A stretch of 55,108 bases of DNA from Streptomyces sp. SolWspMP-5a-2 (lineage in GTDB: Bacteria > Actinomycetota > Actinomycetes > Streptomycetales > Streptomycetaceae): assembly GCF_900091845.1 (NCBI RefSeq), contig NZ_FMCI01000141.1:1-55108 (forward strand), given 5' to 3'. Below the pieces are notes generated by a model. The model ran no database searches. It was given only the letters and a program-made list of their open reading frames with translations, and had not been told where the DNA came from. The position numbers and the translations under genes are program-made. Positions 18,474-25,443 of the stretch are shown piece after piece; position 1 is the first letter of the stretch, and each line of letters opens with the position of its first letter.

Positions 18474-19633
18474 CCCTGCGCCTGGAGTACGACCTCTCCC
18501 TCGCGCCGTCCTCGCACGTGGACCGGATCGTCACCGCCGTAAGGACCGGGCTCCTGGCGCATCGGACAGACCGCCTGGCGGACATCGGCATGACCTACCG
18601 CACGGACACCCGTCAGGACGGGCTGAGGCTCTCCCTCAGCGTGGACCTCGAACTCGGCGACTTCGGAATGGCCGAACGAGGTTCGGCGGGGTTGGTCGCT
18701 CTGCTCGGAGGCACGAGCTTCCGGGATCCCGCGATCCGGAAGGTGACGCTGAGCGCGTTCGGCCCGCGGGAGAGTGACTCCTTCTTCCCGGGCCCGGTCC
18801 TCGGGACCGGGCTCCTGGACGGGTCCGCCTCTCCCGCGCCCTGGCTCTCCGTGCCCGTGCCGAAGACAGCGGCCCGGCAGTCCTGGAACGACGTGAGCCG
18901 CACCCTGGTACGGGCCGGGGTGCAGGTCATCACCGACCTCAGCCTGAACGTGAACGACCAAGAACTGGCCACACGCGCCGAGGTCGTGGCGGAGGAGGCG
19001 ACTGCGGCACGCCCTGTCGCGCTCTTCTTCAACGCGACGAGCAGACTCGAGTACGCGGTCAGGCTGGTCGAGAAGATCGCCACGGACGTGCAGCCCCGGA
19101 CCCCCAACATCACCCTGGGCATCCGTATGTGCCCGGTGGCCATGGGCTTCTCGGTCTTCGAGTACCTGCGCGCCTGGAACGTGCCGATCTTCGCCTACAC
19201 GCTCGCCTCCTACCCGTCGGGCCGTACCTCCTGGAGTCAGTCCGCCTACGCCTCGATGATCCACGCCATGGGCGGTGACATCGTCAACGTCGGGCTGCTG
19301 AGCGTCCCCGCCCTGGAGAGCGGAACGCTCTACGAAGCCATCATGCCTCTCCTCAACCGGAGAAACGGCGGCAGAGCCAGCCTGCCCGCGCTGACCGGAG
19401 GCGTCGAGCCACGTGCCGCCTACGCGTACGCGGCGGCCGTCGACGATCCCGTACTGCTCCACACCATGACCCCGGTCTTCCGCGGCGGCCTCGAACGACG
19501 GAGCGTGCGAAGACGGGTCAAGGCCATCCGCGAGGCGGTGGAGGCCGGCCGACGGTCGCTGGACATCGAGCGCCTCTTCGCCGAGCGCAACTCCTCTGTG
19601 CGCAACTGGCAGGAACTCGAAGAAGAAAGGTGA
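18470..19633 (+). CDS. Divergent RuBisCO-like protein (form IV type), carbamylation lysine lost
   Basis: A 387-residue protein I recognise as RuBisCO superfamily by ordered correspondence with form IV proteins such as the enolase MtnW. An N-terminal ferredoxin-like domain leads to FFPGPVLGTGLL (about 104-116, equivalent to PGPKFGVYGIR). VPVPKT follows (K132, equivalent to the first active-site KP lysine), then AGVQVITDLS (149-158), a barrel strand with FEYLRAWNVPIFAYT, and LTGGV (308-312, equivalent to SGGI/SAGI). In authentic RuBisCO the 149-158 stretch is GGVDFIKDDE, whose lysine is carbamylated and whose D and E bind magnesium; here they are T155, D156, L157 and S158. The phosphate-binding GGG loop is also altered (TPVFRGG, 334-340). 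Carboxylase activity is therefore very unlikely. An isomerase, enolase or non-metal role is inferred. ATG overlaps the previous stop. Confidence 0.8.
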   Translation: MTLRLEYDLSLAPSSHVDRIVTAVRTGLLAHRTDRLADIGMTYRTDTRQDGLRLSLSVDLELGDFGMAERGSAGLVALLGGTSFRDPAIRKVTLSAFGPRESDSFFPGPVLGTGLLDGSASPAPWLSVPVPKTAARQSWNDVSRTLVRAGVQVITDLSLNVNDQELATRAEVVAEEATAARPVALFFNATSRLEYAVRLVEKIATDVQPRTPNITLGIRMCPVAMGFSVFEYLRAWNVPIFAYTLASYPSGRTSWSQSAYASMIHAMGGDIVNVGLLSVPALESGTLYEAIMPLLNRRNGGRASLPALTGGVEPRAAYAYAAAVDDPVLLHTMTPVFRGGLERRSVRRRVKAIREAVEAGRRSLDIERLFAERNSSVRNWQELEEER

Positions 19634-19642
19634 AGAACCAGA

Positions 19643-20461
19643 GTGAACGACGGACGACAGCCCACACCGGGAGAGCCCGAAGCGGGCACAGACCACCGCG
19701 CGGGCACACTGCACGTCCTGGGGAGCGGATCGGCCAGGCCGAGCGCCGCTCGGGCGAACTCCTCGTACCTGGTCGAGGCCGCCGGTTCGCTGCTGGCCGT
19801 CGACTGCAGCGGCAGCCCCGTGCACGAGATCCTGCGCCGCGGGCTCGATCCCGGTTCTCTGCGGCACCTCCTCCTGACTCATGGCCACGCCGACCATGTG
19901 TACGGCCTTCCCAGCCTGATCCACTCCCTGTGGATGCTGGGCCTGTGCAAGGAGGAACCGCTCACCGTTCACGGGACGCCTGAGACGCTCGGTGTCGGGC
20001 GGGCGCTTCTCGCTCCCTTCGGGCTCGAGCAGCGGCGCAACGCCCCCCGCATCGATTGGAACCCCGTCACACCAGACCGCCCCACCGCCTGCGAGGGCAT
20101 CAAGGCACTCGCCGTCACCGCTTTCCCCGTCACCCATGGCGGCATGGAGGCACTCGGGTACCGAATTCTCGACACCGTTCTCTCCGGCGACGCCGTCTGC
20201 GACGACCGGCTGGCAAGCGCGGTCGACGACTCCGTGCGGACACTCGTCGTCGACTGCGGCGGCGGCCGGTCCGGGAACGCGGGGCACGCGGGCGCCACGG
20301 ACATCGCACAACTCGTACGTGCGCGGACCGCGTTGGAGACCGTCCTGCTGACGCACATCGGATTCCCGGCGGACGAGGAGCGCGAGGTGCTGGACGCGTT
20401 CCACGGCTGCCGGGCCGACGTGCGCATCCTCGCGGACGGTGATCGCCTTGAACTCGTCTGA
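19643..20461 (+). CDS. Metallo-beta-lactamase-fold hydrolase, RNase Z-like group
   Basis: A 272-residue MBL-fold enzyme. The dinuclear metal motif is THGHADH (H80, H82, D84, H85), with further ligands suggested by FPVTHGG, the aspartate of LSGDAVCDD and the late LLTHIGF. The opening GSGSARPSAARANSSYLV resembles RNase Z/PqqB/phosphodiesterase-type members. It probably hydrolyses a phosphodiester or ester intermediate. GTG at 19643 follows AAAGGTGA, nine bases after the RuBisCO-like gene stop. It overlaps the next gene by 23 nt. Confidence 0.85.
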   Translation: MNDGRQPTPGEPEAGTDHRAGTLHVLGSGSARPSAARANSSYLVEAAGSLLAVDCSGSPVHEILRRGLDPGSLRHLLLTHGHADHVYGLPSLIHSLWMLGLCKEEPLTVHGTPETLGVGRALLAPFGLEQRRNAPRIDWNPVTPDRPTACEGIKALAVTAFPVTHGGMEALGYRILDTVLSGDAVCDDRLASAVDDSVRTLVVDCGGGRSGNAGHAGATDIAQLVRARTALETVLLTHIGFPADEEREVLDAFHGCRADVRILADGDRLELV

Positions 20462-21122
20462 TCCGACGATCTTCTGCAGCATGGGAGGCTCGGGCTCGAC
20501 GTACCTGCGCCAGGCTCTGGGCAGGGCCGGGCTGGCCGTTCACAACAAGCCGGACATCGTGCACCACCGCCACTGGGTGAAGCAGGGCCGCGCCGCGCAG
20601 AGCGCCGAATTCACGCGGCGGGCCGACGGTTGGAACCTGGACACCGACGATGTCACCGGCATACGGCACTACCTCGACCGGCTCGCCTCGGCCCCGGCCA
20701 CGACGGCGGTGCTGAGCACCTGGGCGGAACAGCACCTCCTGCGGCACACCGGTCGGCGACGCGTCGTCTTCCTCCTCCGTGAACCGGCGGCGGCCTACCG
20801 TTCGATGTGCGAACCCGGCCGGCACGGAGACATCGCCGACGAGTACGGCGGACCGGACTCATGGTTCGCGGTCTTCTACGCCGAACGCTGGCGCAAGATC
20901 GCTGAGGAGTATCTGACGCTGCGTGCGGCAGGCTGGGACGTCTTCCTCTGGTCCTACGAGCACCTGCCCGAGCACGCTCGCAGGGACGGCTACGGCGAGA
21001 TCGTCACCGGCTGGCGGTGTTCGGCCCCTCGCCTGCGACCGGCTCTCCGGGACCAGACGATCGATCTGATCAGGCGCTGCACGGACGAGGTACGAGAAGC
21101 CCTGGACATGTCCGACTGGTGA
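20439..21122 (+). CDS. Sulfotransferase-like P-loop protein
   Basis: A 227-residue protein with an N-terminal PAPS-binding-like loop MGGSGSTYL (residues 15-23, matching the SGSTxL core of sulfotransferases) and a downstream RRVVFLLREPAAAYRSM (about 106-122), equivalent to the 3'-phosphate-binding RDPRD..S segment. The fold call rests on these two motifs. It would transfer a sulfuryl group from PAPS to a hydroxyl or amine of the product, but the protein is short and could be a non-sulfating P-loop relative. GTG at 20439 lies inside the previous gene; TTG at 20448 is an alternative start. Confidence 0.6.
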   Translation: MIALNSSDPTIFCSMGGSGSTYLRQALGRAGLAVHNKPDIVHHRHWVKQGRAAQSAEFTRRADGWNLDTDDVTGIRHYLDRLASAPATTAVLSTWAEQHLLRHTGRRRVVFLLREPAAAYRSMCEPGRHGDIADEYGGPDSWFAVFYAERWRKIAEEYLTLRAAGWDVFLWSYEHLPEHARRDGYGEIVTGWRCSAPRLRPALRDQTIDLIRRCTDEVREALDMSDW

Positions 21123-21134
21123 GAGGGAGCCGCC

Positions 21135-21869
21135 ATGGCCACAGGGCCGACCGTCACAGGCGACGTCGCGATCGGGAGACGCAACACCTTCGCACCCGGT
21201 GTCGTGATCTACGGCCCAGCGGTCATAGGCGACGACAATTTCTTCGGTGCCTACTCCGTCATCGGCGGGCGATGCCGCCAGGCACATCGGCGGAGCGTCG
21301 CCCGGCACGGCACCGGAGCGGTCCACATCGGCAACGGCAACTACTTCGGGGAGCACTCCGTCGTGCACGGCCCGATCGGGAACGTCACAGTCGTCCGCGA
21401 CAACAGCTCGGTCGGGGCAGGCACCGTTCTGGCCCACGACACGCACACGGGCTCTCATGTCACCCTCTCCGTCAACTGCGTCGTGGGGGGCCACAGCGTC
21501 CTGCTCGACTGGAGCGGGCTCGGCATCGGAAGCACCCTGCACCCCAGGACCGTCATGGGTCAGTGGTCCTACGCGGGCATGGCTGCCGTGGTCACCCGCA
21601 CGGTGCGTCCGGGCCATCTGGTGATCGGCAACCCCGCACGCCCCCTGCGCCCGAACTACGAGGCGTTCGTCCGCTCCGGCCTGGACGCCATGTCCTTGAC
21701 GCAACTCCGTGAGTTTTTGGAGACCGGAGAGATACCGGAGGGACCAGTGCTGGTCTCCCGTGCCGTGGCCGAGTTCGAGACCGCGGTGGCACAGACGGTC
21801 AGGAACAGAGTGCTGCGGAGCTGGGCGGATGTGGAATCGGAGCGCTCGCGAGCGGTCGCCGGTGACTGA
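21135..21869 (+). CDS. Left-handed beta-helix (hexapeptide repeat) acyltransferase
   Basis: A 244-residue LpxA-like protein. Hexapeptide repeats run from about residue 8 to 160, seen as repeated short units with V/I every sixth position (VAIGRRNTF, AVIGDDNFF, VHIGNGNYF, VVHGPIGNV, SSVGAGTV, VVGGHSVL), interrupted by a loop rich in R and H. The C-terminal 80 residues are helical. Such enzymes form trimers and acylate sugar hydroxyls or amines. GAGAGGGAGCCGCC precedes the ATG. It is the fifth enzyme of the packed operon. Confidence 0.85.
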   Translation: MATGPTVTGDVAIGRRNTFAPGVVIYGPAVIGDDNFFGAYSVIGGRCRQAHRRSVARHGTGAVHIGNGNYFGEHSVVHGPIGNVTVVRDNSSVGAGTVLAHDTHTGSHVTLSVNCVVGGHSVLLDWSGLGIGSTLHPRTVMGQWSYAGMAAVVTRTVRPGHLVIGNPARPLRPNYEAFVRSGLDAMSLTQLREFLETGEIPEGPVLVSRAVAEFETAVAQTVRNRVLRSWADVESERSRAVAGD

Positions 21870-21990
21870 CGTCTCCGACCCGACCGGTCGTCCGATGCCG
21901 TTGTGGCTCGCCGCACGCTCCGTGTGCGGGGCGCACCGTGACCAGTTGACACCGGCCACGGCACCACGCCTGAGCTGGGGAGCGGTCGTC

Positions 21991-23082
21991 ATGTCGACGA
22001 CCGGTCCGGGAAGCACGGGTCGGCTTCTGCGATCCGTCTTCTACGGCCTCAGGGGCGTGGCAGACGTGTGGCGTCGCCGTCACGCCGTCAGCGAGGACCA
22101 CGTGCTCCTCGACGCCCTGCTCCTGGCGCTCCGTACCGGTTGTGACAGCCGCGACATCGCCGCGCTGCGCCGATGCGGGAGATCTGGTCTCGACGCCCTG
22201 AACGGTGTGGTGCCCCGCGCACGCCGCGCGGAACACCGGGACTGGAACAACTGTGCCGTGGCAGCGGCGCTGGTCAACGACAAAACGGAGTGCAACCGAC
22301 GGCTAGGGTCGGCGGGGATCGACGTCCCCCGCCAGGTCCCGGTCCCTCCGACGACCCGCATCCGTGCACGGGACGGGGGTCCGGCCGCGCAGGTCCTGGA
22401 GTTCAGCCATCCGGACATCCCACCCGGCACCCTCTGTGTCCTGAAGGACCGCCAAGGACTGCAGGGCGACTCCGTGTGGGCGGCCCGCACATGCCAGGAG
22501 CCGTCCCCGGGGCACCACGAGGCCGCCAAGGGATCTGAGCAACTGCGGGAGTTGGTGCGCGGGGATCGACTCGTCGCCGAGGAGCGGCTGAGGCCGCCGG
22601 ACTGGTTCGCTGAGGCAGGTGACACCGCTCTGCCGACCGTGCGCGTGGTCACATCCCGGCTCAGCGGGCGCACGGAGGTGGTGGGCATGGTCCTGTTCCG
22701 CGGCGGGCCCGGCGCCGTCGCCGCCAATCGCAGACAGGGCGGCACCGCGCATCTGATGGGCGAGGACGGTTCCTTCGGGGACGGGCTGGACGCACAGGGT
22801 GCGGACCGGGGGCCATGCGCCTACGTTCTTCCCGCTCCCTGGGCCACGGGGATGCGCGCGATGTGTGTGCGGGCCCACCGGTTGTTCCCGTGCCTCGGCT
22901 CGGTCGGCTGGGACGTGGGACTGGCTCAGCGAGGTCCTGTCCTTCTTGAGGGCAACCCGAACTGGGGCATGAATGTTCCTCAGTTGATGCCGGGTAGGCC
23001 CATGCTGCAGGAGTTCAGACGGACCCGCATCAGGGAGGACTGGCGGAGCAGACCCGGGGCGCGGGAGAGGGGCGGACCGTGA
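21991..23082 (+). CDS. Sugar-transfer-associated ATP-grasp protein
   Basis: A 363-residue protein resembling the sugar-transfer-associated ATP-grasp family (Pfam ATPgrasp_ST type). The C-terminal signature is GWDVGLAQRGPVLLEGNPNWG, with the metal-binding E320 and N322 of LLEGNPN; lysine-bearing strands (VLKDRQG) and LVAEERL fit the ATP-grasp core. Such enzymes ligate a carboxylate to an amine or other nucleophile, and relatives occur in glycoconjugate loci. The ATG at 21991 is chosen for GGGGAG at ideal spacing; a GTG at 21862 overlapping the acyltransferase stop would add 43 residues of poor domain quality. GTGA overlap with the next gene. Confidence 0.75.
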   Translation: MSTTGPGSTGRLLRSVFYGLRGVADVWRRRHAVSEDHVLLDALLLALRTGCDSRDIAALRRCGRSGLDALNGVVPRARRAEHRDWNNCAVAAALVNDKTECNRRLGSAGIDVPRQVPVPPTTRIRARDGGPAAQVLEFSHPDIPPGTLCVLKDRQGLQGDSVWAARTCQEPSPGHHEAAKGSEQLRELVRGDRLVAEERLRPPDWFAEAGDTALPTVRVVTSRLSGRTEVVGMVLFRGGPGAVAANRRQGGTAHLMGEDGSFGDGLDAQGADRGPCAYVLPAPWATGMRAMCVRAHRLFPCLGSVGWDVGLAQRGPVLLEGNPNWGMNVPQLMPGRPMLQEFRRTRIREDWRSRPGARERGGP

Positions 23083-23636
23083 AAGAGGCCGACGTGCACA
23101 TAGCCAGACTCGACGACCCACGGTCGAGCGCCTTCCTCGCCTTCGCTCGCCGGGCCACGCTGGACAGCCTCACCGCCCTGCGGTCGCATCGGCACACCGC
23201 ACCTGGACAGAGCTGCCTCTGCGCGTGGTACCGGGGGGAGGTGATCGGCTGCACCTCCTGGCTCCCCCGGCGCAGGCTCCGCTACGCGAACCTGGAGGGC
23301 GCCCAATCCCACTTGACGGCTGTACACCTGTGTTCGTCCGAAGTCCTGCCGGAATTTCGCGGACTCGGGGTCGGCAGCCTGCTCTACGAGCGCAGGCTCG
23401 TGGAGTGCGGCGGCGCCGACCAGCCCGTCAGTGTCGAGATCCTCGGCCGCGGCCGTCCTCTGTCCGTCGCGGCAGGAGCCCTGCCCGGCCTCGTCTGGCA
23501 CCTCGCCCGCGGCTTCCTGATCGTCGGACACAGCGTCGACGAGGACGCCGGTCCCGTACTGGCCCGGAAGGCGCCGGCGGCTACCGCCACGCTCCCGCGC
23601 ACTGCGTCGCCCGCGACGTCTTCTGAACGGATCTGA
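23079..23636 (+). CDS. GNAT family N-acetyltransferase
   Basis: A 185-residue GNAT-fold protein; the acetyl-CoA pyrophosphate-binding motif A is VLPEFRGLGVGSLLYERRL (R/Q-x-x-G-x-G/A core RGLGVG). It likely acetylates an amine on the operon's product or intermediate. It starts at GTG overlapping the ATP-grasp stop and is the last gene of the run. The C-terminal 20 residues are low complexity. The substrate is unknown. Confidence 0.75.
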   Translation: MKEADVHIARLDDPRSSAFLAFARRATLDSLTALRSHRHTAPGQSCLCAWYRGEVIGCTSWLPRRRLRYANLEGAQSHLTAVHLCSSEVLPEFRGLGVGSLLYERRLVECGGADQPVSVEILGRGRPLSVAAGALPGLVWHLARGFLIVGHSVDEDAGPVLARKAPAATATLPRTASPATSSERI

Positions 23637-24036
23637 GCGACACGACATCGCCACAGCTCAGTGCACGGCCATGAGCAGGGAGAAGTGGTGCCATTCGCGA
23701 TCAGTCCGTAGTGATCTGAGCGCAGTCGACGTCATCCCCAGAGTGTGATTAACGCAACGTGCGTCACGGGAACTGAGCGACCGAGCCGTGGTCAACTCTC
23801 GCGAAGTCGCTGGCAGTTGCCTTGATCGCCACATACGTGGCATGCCGACCGCCCGGTAGGTGCCGCCGCGCCACCCGCGCGAACCCTCCGGCACCCGCAG
23901 ACGCGGCTTTCACGCACCGTGGCGCACGGTGCCGCCCGGTACTGTGTGGGGCTATCACCGCTCCCCGGAGGGTCCGCGAAGACGACGTGGGCGCCCCGCG
24001 GGGTTCACGAACGTGGACCAGAAAGGGGGCGGCCCG
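23637..24036. other. Non-coding region after the RuBisCO-like operon
   Basis: About 400 bp of comparatively low GC without a credible gene on either strand. Contents: a weak inverted repeat CTGAGC/GCTCAG (about 23634-23661) that may end the operon, and a near-palindrome GCCACATACGTGGC (23828-23841) that may be a regulator site. Open frames here lack Streptomyces codon bias. Confidence 0.5.
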
Positions 24037-24156
24037 ATGGCTGCACAGCCAGAGGGACACCAGAACACCACAGCGGACAAGATCTACCGTCGCACCCGCT
24101 GGCTCGGACTTGTCTTCACGATCTACAAGATCGTGCGCGAGTTCCTGAGCCACTAA
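24037..24156 (+). CDS. Small basic amphipathic protein, 39 residues, unknown
   Basis: Begins MAAQPEGHQNTTADKIYRR and ends IVREFLSH. The second half is a basic, aromatic amphipathic helix (RRTRWLGLVFTIYKIV), suggesting membrane association. AAAGGGGG lies seven to twelve bases before the ATG, and a perfect terminator follows the TAA by nine bases, so this looks like a real monocistronic transcript. An in-frame GTG at 24013 is an alternative start. I do not recognise it. Confidence 0.55.
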   Translation: MAAQPEGHQNTTADKIYRRTRWLGLVFTIYKIVREFLSH

Positions 24157-24164
24157 AGGGAACA

Positions 24165-24186
24165 GCCCCGACCCGAAGGTCGGGGC
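24165..24186 (+). terminator. Terminator of the 39-residue small gene
   Basis: Perfect 9-bp stem GCCCCGACC/GGTCGGGGC with a CGAA loop, nine bases after the small gene's stop. Confidence 0.8.
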
Positions 24187-24400
24187 GGACCCGATCTGGT
24201 GTTGCCAGAGGGCCTCATCTCTGCATGCTTGGCGGCTTCGGAGATGGGGCTCTCGCCTTGTCCTGAGCAACGGCCCCATCTTGCCCTGCTCCCAAGATCC
24301 TTCGCGACACTTGCACACAGGTCGCGCCACACGCAGGATCGTCAACTCCGGTCCGGATTCCAGCGTTCGACCTGATCAGATAATGCGTGGCCACGCGAAA

Positions 24401-24438
24401 GTGATGCAAGTCACAAGTTTGATAGTGACGCAAGGCAC
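24401..24438. promoter_or_regulatory. Two tandem Crp-like sites
   Basis: GTGATGCAAGTCAC (24401-24414) and GTGACGCAAGGCAC (24425-24438) both fit GTG-N6-G-N-CAC, the consensus I recall for Streptomyces Crp, and are spaced 24 bp centre to centre. The nearest genes are the small gene upstream (ends 24156) and the 3' end of the convergent isomerase, so the target is unclear; an unannotated RNA is possible. The rest of 24187-24558 shows no gene. Confidence 0.45.
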
Positions 24439-24558
24439 AGTAGCTTGTCCGATTTATTCGGTTCTACCGGCGCGTAAGCCCGGTATCCGATGTGGCGGCG
24501 GAAATCGTACAGGACGGCACTGACAAACCGGTCCCCTTGCGCCACGGGGGTCCCCGAT

Positions 24559-24592
24559 CGTGTATCGCGCTCTCAGCGGAGCGCGATACACG
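24559..24592 (-). terminator. Terminator of the minus-strand sugar catabolic operon
   Basis: Perfect 14-bp stem CGTGTATCGCGCTC/GAGCGCGATACACG with a 6-nt loop, 14 bp past the isomerase stop. Outer bases GGGGTC/GACCCC (24547-24552, 24593-24598) can extend it. Confidence 0.85.
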
Positions 24593-24606
24593 GACCCCGT
24601 CCGGGG

Positions 24607-25443
24607 CTAGGGACTGGTGTGTGCCCGGAAGCGTTCCGTCGTCTCCGTCAGGACCTCTCTGCCGTCCCTCGCCCAGAGGCCGTCGTTGAAGAGTTCCACC
24701 TCGATCGGGCCGGTGTACCCGGCCGCCTCCACGTGGGCCTGCCAGGCGCGCAGGTCGATCGCGCCGTCGCCGAGCTGGCCCCGGCCGTTGAGGACGCCCT
24801 CGGGCAACGGCGTCGTCCAGTCGGCGAGTTGGAAGGTGTGGATGCGGTCGCCCGCGCCCGCCCTGGCGATCTGGGCGGGCGCCTGGTCGTCCCACCAGAC
24901 GTGGTACGTGTCGACCGCGACGCCGACCTGGTGGGCCGGGAAGCGTTCGGCGAGGTCCAGGGCCTGGGTCAGGGTGGAGACCACGCAGCGGTCGGCCGCG
25001 TACATCGGGTGCAGGGGCTCGATCGCGAGGCGGACGCCGTGTTCCTCGGCGTACGGGCCCAGTTCGGCCAGCGCGTCCGCGATCCGCTCGCGGGCGCCCG
25101 GCAGGTCCTTGGACCCGGCGGGCAGGCCGCCGGAGACCAGCACCAGGGTGTCGGTGCCCAGCGCGGCGGCCTCGTCGACGGCCCGCCTGTTGTCGGCGAT
25201 CGCCTCGGCGCGCTCGGCCGGGGAGATCGCCGTGAGGAAGCCTCCCCGGCACAGCGTGGTGACCGTCAGACCCGCGTCGCGGACCAGCTTCGCCGCCGCC
25301 CGGACGCCGTACGCCTGGACCGGCTCCCGCCACAGGCCGACCCCGGTGACGCCCGACGCGGCGCAGGCGTCGGCCAGTTCGGGCAGCGAGAGCTGCTTGA
25401 CCGTCATCTGGTTGATGGAGAAGCGTTCGAGTCCGGTGCTCAC
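24607..25443 (-). CDS. Sugar phosphate isomerase/epimerase (AP endonuclease 2-like TIM barrel)
   Basis: A 278-residue TIM-barrel protein of the xylose-isomerase-like group. Putative metal ligands are in LAIEPLHPMY (E), GVAVDTYHVWWD (D and H) and PIEVELFND (E), the usual E-D-H-E set. It likely isomerises or epimerises a keto-sugar or inositol derivative. GTG at 25443 overlaps the stop of the upstream gene (GTGA). It is last in a three-gene minus-strand operon ended by a strong hairpin. Confidence 0.85.
   Translation of the reverse strand: MSTGLERFSINQMTVKQLSLPELADACAASGVTGVGLWREPVQAYGVRAAAKLVRDAGLTVTTLCRGGFLTAISPAERAEAIADNRRAVDEAAALGTDTLVLVSGGLPAGSKDLPGARERIADALAELGPYAEEHGVRLAIEPLHPMYAADRCVVSTLTQALDLAERFPAHQVGVAVDTYHVWWDDQAPAQIARAGAGDRIHTFQLADWTTPLPEGVLNGRGQLGDGAIDLRAWQAHVEAAGYTGPIEVELFNDGLWARDGREVLTETTERFRAHTSP

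Noticed and set aside
18470..19633. True RuBisCO (carbon fixation)
   Set aside because: Key lysine and metal ligands are missing, and no phosphoribulokinase or small subunit is nearby.
21862..21990. Upstream extension of the ATP-grasp gene from a GTG at 21862
   Set aside because: The ATG at 21991 has a far better ribosome-binding site and the extra 43 residues do not look like domain sequence; kept as an alternative only.
23764..24345. 193-codon minus-strand open frame opposite the small gene
   Set aside because: Arginine-rich, no family resemblance, no ribosome-binding site; likely chance.
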